DNA from: Hemibagrus wyckioides
Lineage: Eukaryota; Chordata; Actinopteri; Siluriformes; Bagridae
Length of the DNA stretch: 64,000 bases
Assembly (NCBI RefSeq): GCF_019097595.1
Contig: NC_080712.1
Coordinates: forward strand, 24,633,146-24,697,145
Direction of reading: 5' to 3'
Made by a program: the position numbers and the translations under genes. Of the stretch, positions 1 through 16,128 are shown in pieces. How positions within the stretch are numbered: position 1 is the stretch's first letter; every line of letters starts with the position of its first letter. The notes beneath the pieces were generated by a model. It was not told the DNA's origin, did not search any database, and saw only the letters and a program-made list of their open reading frames with translations.

Positions 1-453
1 TAACTATTTAATTACAAATTCTAATTATGCACAACTTGTTTACATGTATTTCAGAGTTTCTTATTATTTGGTACATGCCCTGTTTGCTTTAAACGTACAC
101 TCAAGCTGGCATGTACAAAAGCTTATGATCCATTTTAGATCAAATCCATCAGCATGTCGTCTGAACACATGCTTCAGCAGAAGAGATTAGACAAAATCTG
201 ACCTTTTTGTACAAAGCAGTTAACATGGGCAACACTTGCTTACATTTAAATAGGGAGCTAGAAATAGAATCCTAAATAGTAAATACTCAGGATATTAAAC
301 ATTTACTTTTTTGTTTTAAATATTTCAAATTTCTAAAACCTTTTTTGTGTTTCCAAATAAAAAATGGATAACAATAGTCCACTGTAATATATTACATCTT
401 TTCCTTACACCTTATAACACATTTAACATCTTCAACAAGCATACTCTACTTAC
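1..453. other. fam120b intron, no exon seen
   Basis: This AT-rich sequence follows the 3'-most visible fam120b exon (donor at 453-452 on the minus strand). No further coding exon was recognised on either strand, and the short ORFs here lack family similarity. Confidence 0.6.
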
Positions 454-3400
454 ATTGCCCTCTAGCAGCTCCTCTTTAGCACAACCAGAATGTGCCTGTA
501 GGTACTTAGAATGGAACAGCAAGCCATCAAACATTTTCCAAGGCATGAGCTCATTCATTGGAAAAGGAACTCCACAGGCACTATTGGCAGCAATCAGATA
601 GGTTAGGCCCCGTACAAAGAGGGAACCAAGATGAACAGCCCTTGGGTCCACCTGAGGAACCTGCAAAATCAGTTACACAAAGGATAAATTTAATATTGCA
701 AGACTGAGGTTTAAAACCTCAAATCAGATAGACAAAGGTGAGTAATTAAAGTCCATTATATATTTGACTACACTAAGGCTACAGCACTTGGAATGTAAAC
801 TGAAGAAAGAGTAGAGATAACGGGATGTGTGTGGGGGTGGAGGCAGATTCCCCCTCAACTGTCCACTGCTCACCTGGCCACCCCCCCCAGCAGAGAGAGA
901 TAAGAGAAGGACTGACTGATTAGCGCCTGCGACACCAAAATGAAAGACTTGCCAACCACCTGCTCTGGTCTCAAACACAGCTTACACTAAAGTAAACAAA
1001 AGCACATGATGTCAAAAGCTTCAGCGGTGGCTAACGGCCCAAGCCTTTATATCATCAATTATAACATTACAATGATTAGGGGCTGGGTTTTCTTCTAAGA
1101 CTGCAATTCAGGTCATTTCTATTTATGGACTGCAACTCAATTCATTTCCTAGCTAAGTCATTATTGTACCTATTGAAAGCTGGACATTATTTGGGTTGTA
1201 CTGATTAAAAACAGATTCAAAAAAATTTCATGCTTGAAGACCTGCCAGCAAACATTTAGACAATGATTAGCAATGGTAGCTTGCTGTTAGGCGCAGAGAT
1301 AGAGTGCCGAGCTTTATTCTAAAAGCAAGAGCAGCAGCTGTTCTTCCAGCATTTGACCACAGAAACAATGAAAGCTGCTCCAGCCAGATGTCTGTGAAAC
1401 TAAGGCAGGGCCTCAGGGCACAGATTAACATTAATGGTAACTCTTAACCTTCTGAGCAGATCATTCACCTGTGTGAGGGTGCATCTGTGCCATTACATGT
1501 CCTGAAACATTCATGTATGGAGAAGAATACTAAACAATAGAGTCCAGTATACACAGGGGAAACAAAATGTATAGATATTGCACAAGAAGCAGTGAGTATT
1601 GGTTCACTACTGGGTTAAAATTTTTAATTTCATAAAGTTTCTCCAAAACATAAAATGCTAGTAGTTAGCAGTTAAGAGTGTGTAGTGGTTGTTGCTTTCG
1701 GCACACAGAGGCATCCGTGTGTGTATTCACATTCCCTCACTGTCACAAAGCAGCAAAGGAGGAGAGAGAGATTGAGGGGGGTATCAAGCAGCCCCAGGAG
1801 ACTCTCCTGCCATCTGTCTGGCTCTTAAAGCTTGCCTCGTCTCTCCCCCCGCCTCCTCCCCTGTGATCCCCCTTTCACATTTCAGGCAGATGTGACAGTG
1901 TTGCTCCTGATGGGACACAACAATAGTGTGTGCAACAGGTGCTCCTGCCTCCCTCCGGCACATGGGAGGCAGGAGAGCTTCACACACTTTCATCTGGCCA
2001 GCGGCAAGCTGTCGCCACTGTGACTTAAACACACACAGACACTGACACACACACACGCTTGCCTGAGTCGCTCAGCAGCTCAACACCTGCTGCTTGGTGC
2101 CCCCAAAACACATAGACCCTGAACACAATCATTCACCACCCTGCATATTACTGGAAATATAAACGCCCCTATCTCACCTCAGCTTTACTGAAATGTACAC
2201 ACAGAAACAATGCAGACATGTTGACAACAAACAACCATCAAAGCTCAAAAAGGTAAACTATCTGCTTACTGTAGAATTTCCCTCAAGTTATCCCTCAAAC
2301 ATTTGAAGAGATATGAATAAAAAGATCAATATGCTTAAACAACTTGATATATCAGAGTAAGCTGATATCTATCAAAGATTAGACATAAGAGATTATAGTT
2401 ACCTAAGCTTTTTGGGTTAAATGCATGATTTCTTTTTTTAACATGCAAACAGAGACTGTGTGCGCATTGGGAGCTGAGGGGAATCGGTTCATGCACAAAG
2501 CAGAAAAACATGTAACTCATGCAGAGGCATCCTGGATATCTTCTGTGAGGATCTTATTAGTCAAACATTACTCCACTGCACAGAGAACATTCAATATGGC
2601 CACCCCAAAACCATGGGCGCCCGTGGAGGCAATGTCTTAAATAGTGTGTGTAGTAGGTTTAAATTAGGGAGGGAGCTGAAATAGGCCTGTGGTCAACAGC
2701 AGGGACGTCTCGGAGCCTGTCACCAGAGCGTTGCTCTCAGGTTCAGACCACAATTAGAGCAGTTTCAGGGAGGAATGTCACAAAGCGACCAAAAATGATC
2801 CCCCCAGTCTTTCTTTTCTCTTTATTCCCGAAGAGTGATAGAATCCAACACATCGTTCAAGACGACTTGCTGTTTTGGGAGAAAACGATGGTTTCATGAA
2901 GTGCTGGTTTGGCAAGAGAGAGAAGTATTTACCCGGAGTTGCAGCACTGAGGAAATCAGCCTGCAGTCTCCTTGAGAATGCAGGATACAAATGTGCTTTA
3001 ATCATTCACCAGCACCCAAAACACTGCACTGTTTCTGTTTATGTGGAGACTTATGTGGAGTTAAAAACACAAACTGCACATAGCTGGAGGGCACCTTTGG
3101 AAAAGATTACATATTTAAGCTAATAATGAAGGAAAGACCTAAATCTAGACCCATTTTAACACTTTCATGGCTCAGACCAAGTGAAAGCAAACTCCTCTCC
3201 CTTCATGAAGCTGCCTGTAAGTTCCAAAGGAGGAGAAATACACAAACTGCTTACCCTCATGTGCTGCAGCTCTGTGTGAGACTTATATCTGATACAGACG
3301 GCTTGGCTTAGATATGCATCTATGTCTTCTACGGAAAAGTGTTTAGCCTAAAATAAGAACAAATATTTCTCTTTAGTTTGCAAGCAGTGAAAGTTATAAT

Positions 3401-6299
3401 CCAGTGTACAAAACAAACAATTAGAGGATCGAATATAAAGAAAGGCCTTTTCAGTTGAAGTAACTAGGGAAGTGTAATGTAAATCAACAAGCTAGAGTAA
3501 ATAAATAGGTCAGTGTGTGATTAGGTTGCAATTATGTAGTACATTACATTATGTAGTACATTCAAGCAGAATACAGCGACATGCACGTTAAACGCACCTG
3601 AGTAGCTATGTATGCTACAAGACAAATCACAGCTACCAAAGTAGTGTCAAAAGATTTAAGATCTTCAGTAAAGTCCTGTAGGTCAAAAACAGCCAGGAAA
3701 GCGGACACTCGGATGCTTTTCACCTCTGTAGCATTTCCGAACCACAGAGTCGTAAGGTCAGGAGTTCCTTCTGTGAATTGACCAATACAGTAAGCAATTA
3801 TTAGAATGGCAGCAGGGAGAACATGGCAAGCAGAAAAAATGTATGGTATGCTATTTTTGCATTGTGGGCTTCCTCCTAATAATCTAATGAGCTCTTATTG
3901 ACCCAAACTACACTATGATATCTGATTCTTATTAGCTATTTATCACATTGTCTAAAAATGATCCCATCAGAAAAATAATCTACCAGACCAGATATTTTAG
4001 ACTGTTGTAATAAACAAAACTGCACACGCTTTTCTGGCCACAAATCTAAATGTTTAGTCAACTGCTTAAAAAACATGATAAAATATAAAGCAGCTTTACT
4101 GAGGACATTAGACATTGTTGTATACACTGCTTTGTTTATCCTCTACTAGAAATCTGTCACTGGAAACACTGTTAACCTTTCAGTGTTGATATGTCAATAA
4201 CCACAAACACAAAGCAACCTCTTAAAAACAAACAGAGCAGAAGAGTGTGGAGGGAGCAGCACTTTAGCATAAAATGTTTACTATTTTTTTTTTTTTTTTT
4301 TGCTTTTATGGAACTTTACATATATCTCTATTACTTTAACTGCCACTTTTTAAAGTGACTTACAGCTTAGCAGTAGTCTAATTCCTTAACCTGTAAGCTA
4401 CCACTGTCCTGGAATTTTTTATCAAATTGGTGGTGGTGGTGGTGGTATCAGTCAGACATGCTTGTTTTTAGACTTTAGGTTAATAAAATATATAGCACCT
4501 GGAAGGTTTAGAGGCTTTGGATACACCTTTTGGGGTTCTTTAAGTGGATTCCCAGGAAAAACAAACCATTCCTGCACAGACACTGTTTCACCATAAGAAC
4601 CTACAGAGGAGATGGAGAAGTGAGATAAATCTGTTAGTTAGTATGAAATTCTTTGACCTCGGGTTACTGTTTGTGTGGCATTTCACATGGTATGTCTGTT
4701 TGGGTTTAAACCAGGATCTGTGGTTTTCTCCTACTTCCAAAAAACATGAAAAACTGTGTGTGTGTGTGTTTTTCATGGCCTGCAATAGACTGGTGACACA
4801 TCCAGTGTGTATATCCACATCACACACAGTGTTCCTGGAAATTTTGTTCAATTCCTCATGCAGGATACTAAGAGAAGTCGTTTTTCTTAATTCTTGTGCT
4901 TTCATGATTAATTATGTAATTATGCAGTATGTCTGTAAAAAGAGAATTGCCTCTACTTGTTGAGTATGAAGTTGCAACAGATGATTCATTCTGAAAGCAT
5001 GACAAGTTATATATATTAAACAGTTAGAAAAGAAACTTACTAGGCAGGAGAATACTGTAGATATGTTCTCTAAGTGGTTGGTATAAAATCGCCTGTGGTG
5101 GCAGACCAAGTTCTTCATCTTCCAGTGTATTGCTGCATTCCACCACCCCATACTGCAGGACATTATAGATCATAAAGCCCTCTGCTTGGATGTGCCTCTC
5201 TTTTGCTGCCTGCAGGACAGAAAATTTTCTTTTTTTTTTAGAAAATTAATCAAATGTTTTTTTACACTGATTTTTAAAATATTGCAGAGATTCAGTTATA
5301 CAATACCTGCAATATATCTTTGTTCAGGTACTTTTCCATCACACACACCTGCTTTGGCAAAGGTAAGCTTCGATCTAACCAAGGTGATGTTTGTCCTGGG
5401 AGAAGATATGACTGGATTCCCTTTTCAACAACCTCCATATCAACTTTGGATAAATGTAGAGTGGAGATCCGTGTTTCATCACTATTTGGACAATGGCTGT
5501 TTATGAACTCTGCTGCAGCCTGGACCTTATCACCTGGGTGCTTTTTCCCATACAAGCTCAAAACACTTTTACGGAGATTCTGCAGTTGATGCTCTGGGAC
5601 AATATCATTACCCAGGATGCAAGCCAGAAAAGGAAGATCAGATTTTTGAAGCTTCAGAATGTGGCACAGCTTTTCTCTTGAGTACTGGACTGTCGTCATA
5701 TCTTCTAATCTGAGTTTAGCAATGGACATATAAGGAACTGTGTCATAAATGATAAAGTCTGTATCCTGACTAAGAATACCGATGCAGTTGTTACAGAGTG
5801 CATATTCAGCGATCTCGTAGTCTCCTTCACGAACAGAGCAGTATGTTTCTTGACCAAGAGATTTGCATGCAAATGTGGAGAAGCTGGCCAGTCCTGAAGG
5901 TAGGCAGAACATTTTTCTATCTGGTTGTTGGTGACGATTCTTAAGGTGGTTAAATATCCTGGCTATATCCTGGTTGACTCTCAGGCGTCTCTTCACCCAT
6001 TCTGCTCTCTTCTGTTCCTCTATAGTGCTATCAAAGTAGAAGACCAACCTTAAGCCGGACACTTTAAATGCATCCACGAATTTGTGTAGAAAATGCATGT
6101 ACTCTTGCCACTGACCACCATGGACCCAGGCTTCACACCGATACCAGTACCTCAAACAGGCCATTCCATCCACCACCATGGTAGGCATCATGTCAGGATG
6201 AGCTTTGGCATGAGCTGCAGCCAACTGTCTCAAGTCCACATGTAGACAAGTGTCAGGATAACAAGTCTCCATAAAGTACTGTAAGCCTTTTACTCCCAT
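454..6299 (-). CDS. fam120b: fam120b, constitutive coactivator of PPAR-gamma-like protein (5' part, five coding exons, 3' end off window)
   Basis: Coding exons on the minus strand, in transcript order: 6299-5307, 5209-5041, 3770-3598, 3347-3255 and 660-454. Each is bounded by AG/GT and the phases join (545 codons). The start at 6299 opens with MGVKGLQYF, the conserved N-terminus of the FAM120 family. The first 190 residues form an XPG/FEN-like (PIN-fold) nuclease-type domain: VVDGMACLRYWY near residue 45 and a GDYEIAEYAL...SQDTDFIIYD block near residues 160-190 that corresponds to the XPG-I region. Known family: FAM120B coactivates PPAR-gamma in adipogenesis and is not an established nuclease. 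Human FAM120B is about 910 aa, so roughly 60% is here; the last visible exon ends with a GTAAGT donor and the rest lies left of position 1. It is transcribed away from dld. FAM120A/C are alternatives, but the DLL1/PHF10 neighbourhood favours FAM120B. Confidence 0.93.
661..3254. other. fam120b intron 4 with two GC-richer non-repetitive patches
   Basis: This 2.6-kb intron lies between the 93-nt and 207-nt fam120b exons. Most is AT-rich and featureless. Patches at about 1680-2100 and 2690-3010 are GC-richer, look non-repetitive and hold an E-box (CAGGTG, 1936-1941) and a 12-bp inverted repeat (1942-1975). I read them as candidate conserved noncoding elements; conservation could not be tested. 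Confidence 0.4.
1942..1975. repeat. perfect 12-bp inverted repeat (hairpin)
   Basis: CTCCTGCCTCCC (1942-1953) and GGGAGGCAGGAG (1964-1975) are exact reverse complements separated by 10 nt. It lies in fam120b intron 4 with no ORF. Confidence 0.7.
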
Positions 6300-6328
6300 A
6301 TTTGCACACTTTTTTTGCAGGTTCAGAA
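6300..6328 (-). other. fam120b: fam120b 5' UTR segment of first coding exon
   Basis: On the minus strand a pyrimidine-rich tract ends in TTAAG just before position 6328, a good splice acceptor 29 nt upstream of the fam120b ATG. This suggests at least one upstream noncoding exon, whose position was not resolved. Confidence 0.5.
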
Positions 6329-7310
6329 CTTAAGAAAAGAAACAAAGCAACGCATGATTTAGATTAACATTATTGAACAATATGAATATATTCTAAGAAT
6401 ATATCTATGTGTGCATATCAATTTGTTATTTCCTAAATTCGTTTTATTTACTGATATGTGCAGTTTGATTTAGAGATGTTTTTATTTACTTTTGCATAGC
6501 AAAGCTTTCATTACTTTTAAAGTGGTATTTAGTGTGGCACTGTGAATATGATCGTTTGTTTCAGTGGCGGTTATCACAACCCACCATTATCACAGTTATT
6601 ATAATTAAGTTCTTATAGTTATTAGCCTATGTGAATTATGTTATTATTATAAGTAGTAGTAGTAGTAGTTAAGTAATTAATTACTTTGCTTGTTTGTTTG
6701 CTTTTACAAGTAAGGGCATCCCTGGCTGTTTGTGAATCCCTGCTTTAAGTTAATGTAAGTCATTTTGGCAAAATATTGTCAAGGTTGCAGTATAGTTTAA
6801 GTAATCCCACAGATTATACTAAATCTGCACTATAAAAGTGTCACGTTAAGACTGTTTAACTGATATTCAGGTTATCTGTCATGTGGTCAACAGTTTCACT
6901 GCAAATAAATATGAGTCAACAGAACGTGGAAGAATTTATACAGTGTCTTCACAGCTAGATATTTAATTCCCCCCTAAATAATTACATGCAACGCTTTCTA
7001 AACAGACTCCACTGGACAAAAAGTCGTAGCAGTATATAAGAAGACAGTAGAGGTTTGAGTCCTATTTAATGCTAAAGTTCTCATGCAATCAAAAAATTAC
7101 AGCATTAATATATCAAACTGATAACATGAAAGATTGCAAAACAAGCTCAGAATGCATACCATTAAACTTGATGAGGCAATGAACTGCCAGTCAGATACTA
7201 CGCAGTGATTTGCACAATGTTTACAGTGAATATCTACATATACTTCCGCTTCCGGAAAACCGCACACAGTCCACAACGCCTTAAAGGCGCAGTACATACC
7301 ATCATGCAAG

Positions 7311-7312
<2 letters not shown>

Positions 7313-7349
<37 letters not shown>
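7313..7349. repeat. (CT)n microsatellite
   Basis: A run of about 18 CT dinucleotides ending before TGAAACACAC. It creates a spurious RE-repeat ORF on the minus strand. Confidence 0.95.
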
Positions 7350-7352
<3 letters not shown>

Positions 7353-8823
7353 ACACACACAGCAGTTGTGCTGTCTTGTTGAAAAAAATATTAATATAAA
7401 CTGTTTTCACAAGTAAAATCGAGGTGAAAGTATTTTATGCTAAAAGATTTTAGTTCAGAATAAATCAATGAGAGCTACATGGAGAAAGTGCTAGTGTCAC
7501 TTCTGACCATTTTATCTGTGAAATGTGTAATTCTACTAATTTTAAAACCTGTCACTTGGATACTTTTAAAAATAACCTAGTTGTAACAGCGTATCCACAC
7601 AAATCAGACTAAGTGACAACATAAGCCTAGCTACAACAAACAAAAAAGTATCCCAAAAGAAACGCTGTAATCATCAACTTTGCTGGTTGTGTTTGCCTGT
7701 TTGCTTTTTTTGGCTTTAATCTTCGGCTTGTTATTTCACCATCAGTGCAACCACTGCATTTTGCTTAACGTAAAAAAAACCTGACTACATATGATTGTTT
7801 TAACCACTATTAACTTTCCAAAGCTTTACAGTAGCCTATTTTGATAAAGTGAGCTGAATGAACTAATGTACATGTCTATATAGGCTGTCTATAACCACAT
7901 ATAACGAGCAGGTTGTTTCTCTGTAAGTTATTGATTTTTTTTCTCTTTCATTCTAAAATTCTCATATGAACAAAACCACCCTGGGGAAAAGGGGCAGATG
8001 TTCTCTAAGGGGCATCGGCACGCGACTCTCCTCAGCCGAAGAATTCAAGCCGCACGCACGCGCACACACACTGCGAGGACTACCTGCTAGTTTGCAGCAG
8101 CTGGCAAAATTAATCGGACTTAAAATACAAAGACCTGCCTGGAATCAGTACTAATCTGTTAATCTCGTCGCTGGACTGTTAGTTTACAAAGAGAAAACAC
8201 GCAGAGCCCACAGATGGTCGTTTGCCATTAGCTAGACCTGGATACTGGATGTTTTCATCCTCGGTGTTGCTTCTTATCAATCATATGCGCAGGCTTGGGC
8301 CACGCGACTGCTCCTTTGTCATTGTAATCGGCGCGCGACTTCTGCTGCGTCACGTTGCTGCAGCTTGTTTCTTCTCTCAAATAAAACATCCATAGGCCAC
8401 ACAACTCATTTATCCTGTGTTTGGCCTAGATAAAGGAATTGTGCGCTATGCGTCAATTAATGTAATAAATAACATTCGGCGACAGTATTATCTTGGACGT
8501 GATTGATAATATGAATATGATTTTTGCGTTTTCCATCCTGTTTAACCGGACTGTTCTATACGCATAATGTTTACCCTTGAAGTCATATCCCTATTTGATA
8601 TAGTACATTGGATTTCCCACGGGCCATTTTTACTCGCTTTCAGCTTCCCTTACCATATGGCCAGTGGCCTGCCATTCACTTGCGGGTTCTTTGCCATGCT
8701 TCCAGTCCAGTTTAGAGGAAGACTGTGCTGTGCACAGGAACAGTGGAGACATGCAGTTGAAATGTGGGGAAAAAAGAAGGGGAAAAAAACACGCCATTTG
8801 GTTGGGAGCAGATGGTTGGCTTT

Positions 8824-8844
8824 GGGGGGGGGGGGGGGGGGGGG
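8824..8844. repeat. poly-G run (21 G)
   Basis: Uninterrupted guanine homopolymer. It is G-quadruplex-prone and a likely site of sequencing-length error. Confidence 0.9.
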
Positions 8845-9696
8845 AGGTGCTGAGCGCGTCTAAAGGCGTGTCGTGGCCTTCAGAGAGAATCCCCAAAGGG
8901 CTCCCCTTGTATTCAAAATCAATGAAAATTAAAGCGCAGAGAAAAGATGAATAGTCGAACCTCGAGTCCCGGGCTTTGTTCAGCACAGCTACTGGTGGGC
9001 AGGAGTTAAAGTACAACAGCCCCCTATAGAAACACTTAAGTTAAACAGTCTCTCCATAGTCCAGCTCCAGAAAGGAGGGAGAAGGGGAGAAAGAAGAGGG
9101 GCTTTCTGCTTGATTTAACCAAGACAGAATCGCGTGGCATAAATTATTCTTGAAAAGAATAAACGAAGTGGGCATAAATCCAAGAGGTTTCACTTTGCCT
9201 TTCAGTTACGCTTTGCTGTGGTAATCGCGAAATGTGTGCTACGTCCGGATAAAGAATTGTCCACTGTGATGTGATGAGAGATGGTTGGGGATGTTTTCAC
9301 TGGTCAGCTGGAAGGTGTATAGATGGATATATTCTGAATAAAAAGCATCGTCATTTTTAAAAGCATGGTTGAGGACGTTTGGTTTGACATCTGTGGGCTA
9401 TATCAGTTTGATGAGAAAGATCAGATCAGATTTTATCAATCCAAACTCTTATACTAACTCGTACTCTCAACTCTTAAATCTTAATTAGGCTATATTGTTT
9501 CTAACAACCATGCTATTTTGTCAACCTCAAAAGAACGAATTTGCATTCATAATAAACTGCAAACTGTCTGTTCCAGCACTTTCATAGTAATCTACTTTCT
9601 ACAAAGAGGTTTCTGTATCTACACCTAACTGTTTGCTTTGAAAACACAGCCTCTGAGCTGCTACATCACTGACGGGTCGATTAAAAAAAATATTCA

Positions 9697-9710
9697 AATG
9701 CAGCTGCATT
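9697..9710. promoter_or_regulatory. 14-bp palindrome centred on CAGCTG E-box
   Basis: AATGCAGCTGCATT is a perfect palindrome about 1.3 kb upstream of the dld TATA box. CAGCTG is a class-A bHLH (Ascl/Neurog) site, and the flanking ATGCA halves resemble POU sites. Proneural bHLH and POU factors are known regulators of Delta1 genes; its use here is inference. Confidence 0.4.
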
Positions 9711-10833
9711 CCTGCAGTATAAAAACGGCTAGTCGTTTCAATTAACGCCCTAATGAAGACCACCCTCACACGCACACACACACACACACATATACACGCT
9801 TCGGCATGCGCACTGCGACAGACCACAAGGACGACGGTGTAATTTGAGTTTCTAATCACGGAGAAATTAACGTGTTCTCTTTAGCTGTTGTTGTTGTTGT
9901 TGTTTTGAGAATACACTCACATAAAAGGCGGCAGTTATTTAGACGATGTTTTTGGGCAAAATCGTACGCTCGCTCTCTCTCTCTCTCTCTCTCCACTACA
10001 TTGTGATGGGAGCAGGTGCTGGCCGCATTACCATACAGCTGAGAGCACAAAGAACAAACTTATTCTTCCCTCACACAATAACAAAGTGCTTTAATGACAG
10101 CCACGCGAGCGACACACACCCGCTATGCTTTACTGCCCAGCTTAGATATACAAGAAGTTAAAATATAAACTTTAGAGCAACCCCGTGCTCACTATGTGAA
10201 CACCTGAGACAAATAAAATTGTATAAAAAAAGTTTCCTCTGTAGCCTAGGTTAAATATCTGTTGGCTCAGTTTGAATTTAGTTCAGATCCATTACTTTTC
10301 ATCACAAATGAACGAATTAATAAACAAACAAATAAATAAACAAACAACCACACTTGAAAAAATACTTAAAAATTTCTACTTTCTAAAAAAAGTTCTAAAT
10401 TGGGATTTGCAAACAGGAGCATGATCCTCTATCCTCTTAAAATGACCAATGATATAATAATCAAGACGAATCGTGGGTTCAGAATCTACTGACCAAATCC
10501 AAATCTACTTAATGTTATGTCAGGAAAAGTAATGAATTACATGTGATTAATACACTGATCAATGGTAAAATTTCATATTCAGAGAATATAGTACTATTAG
10601 GGATACAATTTAATACCTGTTTTTATTTTAAATCTTTCAAGTCTGAAAGGCTGAGCAATGTCCACATGGACATGTGATGTCATTTGAAAGTTTGTGCCCG
10701 GATGTGTAGGATTCTTGGGGTTGAATTTTTTCCTATATGTAAATGAGACTTTTCCCCCACTCCCTTTTGCAGTGGGGAAAGGTTGCACATTTTACAGCTC
10801 AGTGACCATTTGGCGATCTTTGGGTGTGTGTGT

Positions 10834-10869
10834 GGGGGGGGTGGGGGGTGGTTAAGGGGTGGATGGGGT
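10834..10869 (+). promoter_or_regulatory. dld: potential G-quadruplex in dld proximal promoter
   Basis: Four or more G-runs of at least four within 36 nt (a 7-8-G run, a 6-G run, then GGGG twice), about 90-120 bp upstream of the TATA box on the coding strand. Confidence 0.5.
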
Positions 10870-10919
10870 GGAAAAGTGTCCCTTTGTGACAACTCGAGCC
10901 AGATTGGGGAGTAGCTCTC

Positions 10920-10927
10920 ATTTGCAT
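10920..10927 (+). promoter_or_regulatory. dld: octamer (POU) motif ATTTGCAT upstream of dld TATA
   Basis: An exact octamer lies 26 bp upstream of the TATA box. POU/Brn factors co-regulate Delta1 with Ascl1 in vertebrates (established); binding at this copy is inferred. Confidence 0.5.
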
Positions 10928-10953
10928 CTCATTACCCTAGAAGGCGCACTCTG

Positions 10954-10960
10954 TATATAA
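10954..10960 (+). promoter_or_regulatory. dld: dld TATA box
   Basis: TATATAA sits in a GC-richer context about 420 bp upstream of the dld ATG. The expected start of transcription is about 10985-10990. Confidence 0.65.
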
Positions 10961-10984
10961 CGGGCAGCAGGCGGACTGGGACAT

Positions 10985-11377
10985 CAGATATTCACACACT
11001 CACTCTCTCTCCAATGGAATCAAGAGCGTCGGAGTAAAAGCGATTGGACCCGTACAAATCAAATCAGCGCAAAGTAAACAGCACAGTTGCAACCTACTGT
11101 CTCCGCTGCATCTTTATGTGGAAAGTGCAAGTGAACAGGACGCACTGACAATTTGGAGTTATCGCTCATTTTGTTTCTGTGACATTTGGGATTTACTTGT
11201 CTGTTTTTGAAAGACATGACCTGCAAAAGAAGATAAAGTGATTTAAAAAGAAAAAAAGTGCATCAACGCTTTGGCTGAAGAATTCCCCCTTTCCGCTGGT
11301 GTTAGTTGTAGTTTACATGACTTCTTGAGCGAGCCGACCCGTGGACGTGTAACATCTCGTTGAAGATCTTTACCACC
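10985..11377 (+). other. dld: dld predicted 5' leader with four short uORFs
   Basis: If transcription begins about 25-30 nt after the TATA box, the leader is about 390 nt. It then contains four complete uORFs: 11014-11037 (7 codons plus stop), 11116-11148 (10), 11216-11236 (6) and 11317-11328 (3). All stop before the main ATG, which has a strong ACCACCATGG context. The leader start is inferred, not mapped. Confidence 0.5.
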
Positions 11378-15423
<4,046 letters not shown>

Positions 15424-16128
15424 TGCCACACCAGAGCTGTAGCTCGTCTTGCTCTACAGGAGGTTTTACTCCAGTATTTGCTGCTCAAACCAGAGGGAAG
15501 GTTTCCTTCTTATGACTGCTGCTGTGGGTCTTATGTTCATGGTGAAGTTCAGAATGAGCTGGTTCTCAACTGAAGTAAGCACAGTGACTGCAGAAAAAGG
15601 ATGTTGAGCCATACTGGCTCGCACTCTCAAAGTTTATTCCCAGGAATGTGGCAGATGGACTTGTTGCACTTCCTGTAGGGATTATTTTTTACCTCATTGC
15701 ACTATGGAGGGTTGCTTTTAAAAAAATGTATTTAACATTCAAACATAATTACTGCATATAAGTATGCACTGACTGCAGTGTCTATCTCTGACCCGTTACA
15801 CAGGTCAGGAGGGAAAAACACCGCCATCAAAACTGTTCAGTTTCTGATATGATTTTTTGTAAGTTGTAATATTTTTTTTTATTTAAATGCTATTTGTGGT
15901 TCATTTGTTTTGGGTTTTTTTGTGAAGTTAACCCAGATATAATTTAATCTTTTTCACATTTTGCAAATTTGTATATTGTATATAAGGCACTTCGGGTCAT
16001 AGTGACTGTTTTCCAACAGTGATGTATTTAATTGTGTTGTTAAAACTTACGGGAATTGTTTTATAAGTGTTGTTCATGAAGAAAATCACCTTAATATTTT
16101 TCCAAATAAATCCTGTATTAAATATTTC
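15424..16128 (+). other. dld: dld 3' UTR with AATAAA at 16105-16110
   Basis: AT-rich sequence between the stop codon and a canonical AATAAA at 16105-16110, with cleavage expected near 16125. Several ATTTA-type and T-rich stretches are present, as is common in unstable Delta mRNAs. No further ORF of note. Confidence 0.75.

Larger units (their letters stand above)
6329..10800. promoter_or_regulatory. intergenic region between head-to-head fam120b and dld
   Basis: No convincing coding exon was found. 6.3-7.2 kb is AT-rich. Around 7240-7265 there are paired ETS-type CCGGAA/GGAAGT motifs (minus strand) next to a CT repeat, a candidate fam120b promoter. 7960-8380 is CpG-richer, with a SOX-like pair (CTTTGT/CATTGT, near 8314-8326) and a TGCGTCACG CRE-like site near 8346. 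8824-8844 is a 21-G run. 9697-9710 is a palindromic E-box. The region should contain both promoters' distal elements; the assignments are inference. Confidence 0.45.

Noticed and set aside
4544..4963. 139-codon plus-strand ORF in fam120b intron 3-side sequence
   Set aside because: Low-complexity, no homology, ordinary intron composition.
5186..5681. Plus-strand ORFs over the fam120b region
   Set aside because: Antisense shadows of the fam120b exons.
7097..7360. Minus-strand ORF with an RERERE repeat
   Set aside because: Translation of a CT microsatellite; no other support.
8567..9016. Overlapping ORFs on both strands around 8.6-9.0 kb
   Set aside because: Created by the 21-G run and purine bias; no splice sites or homology.
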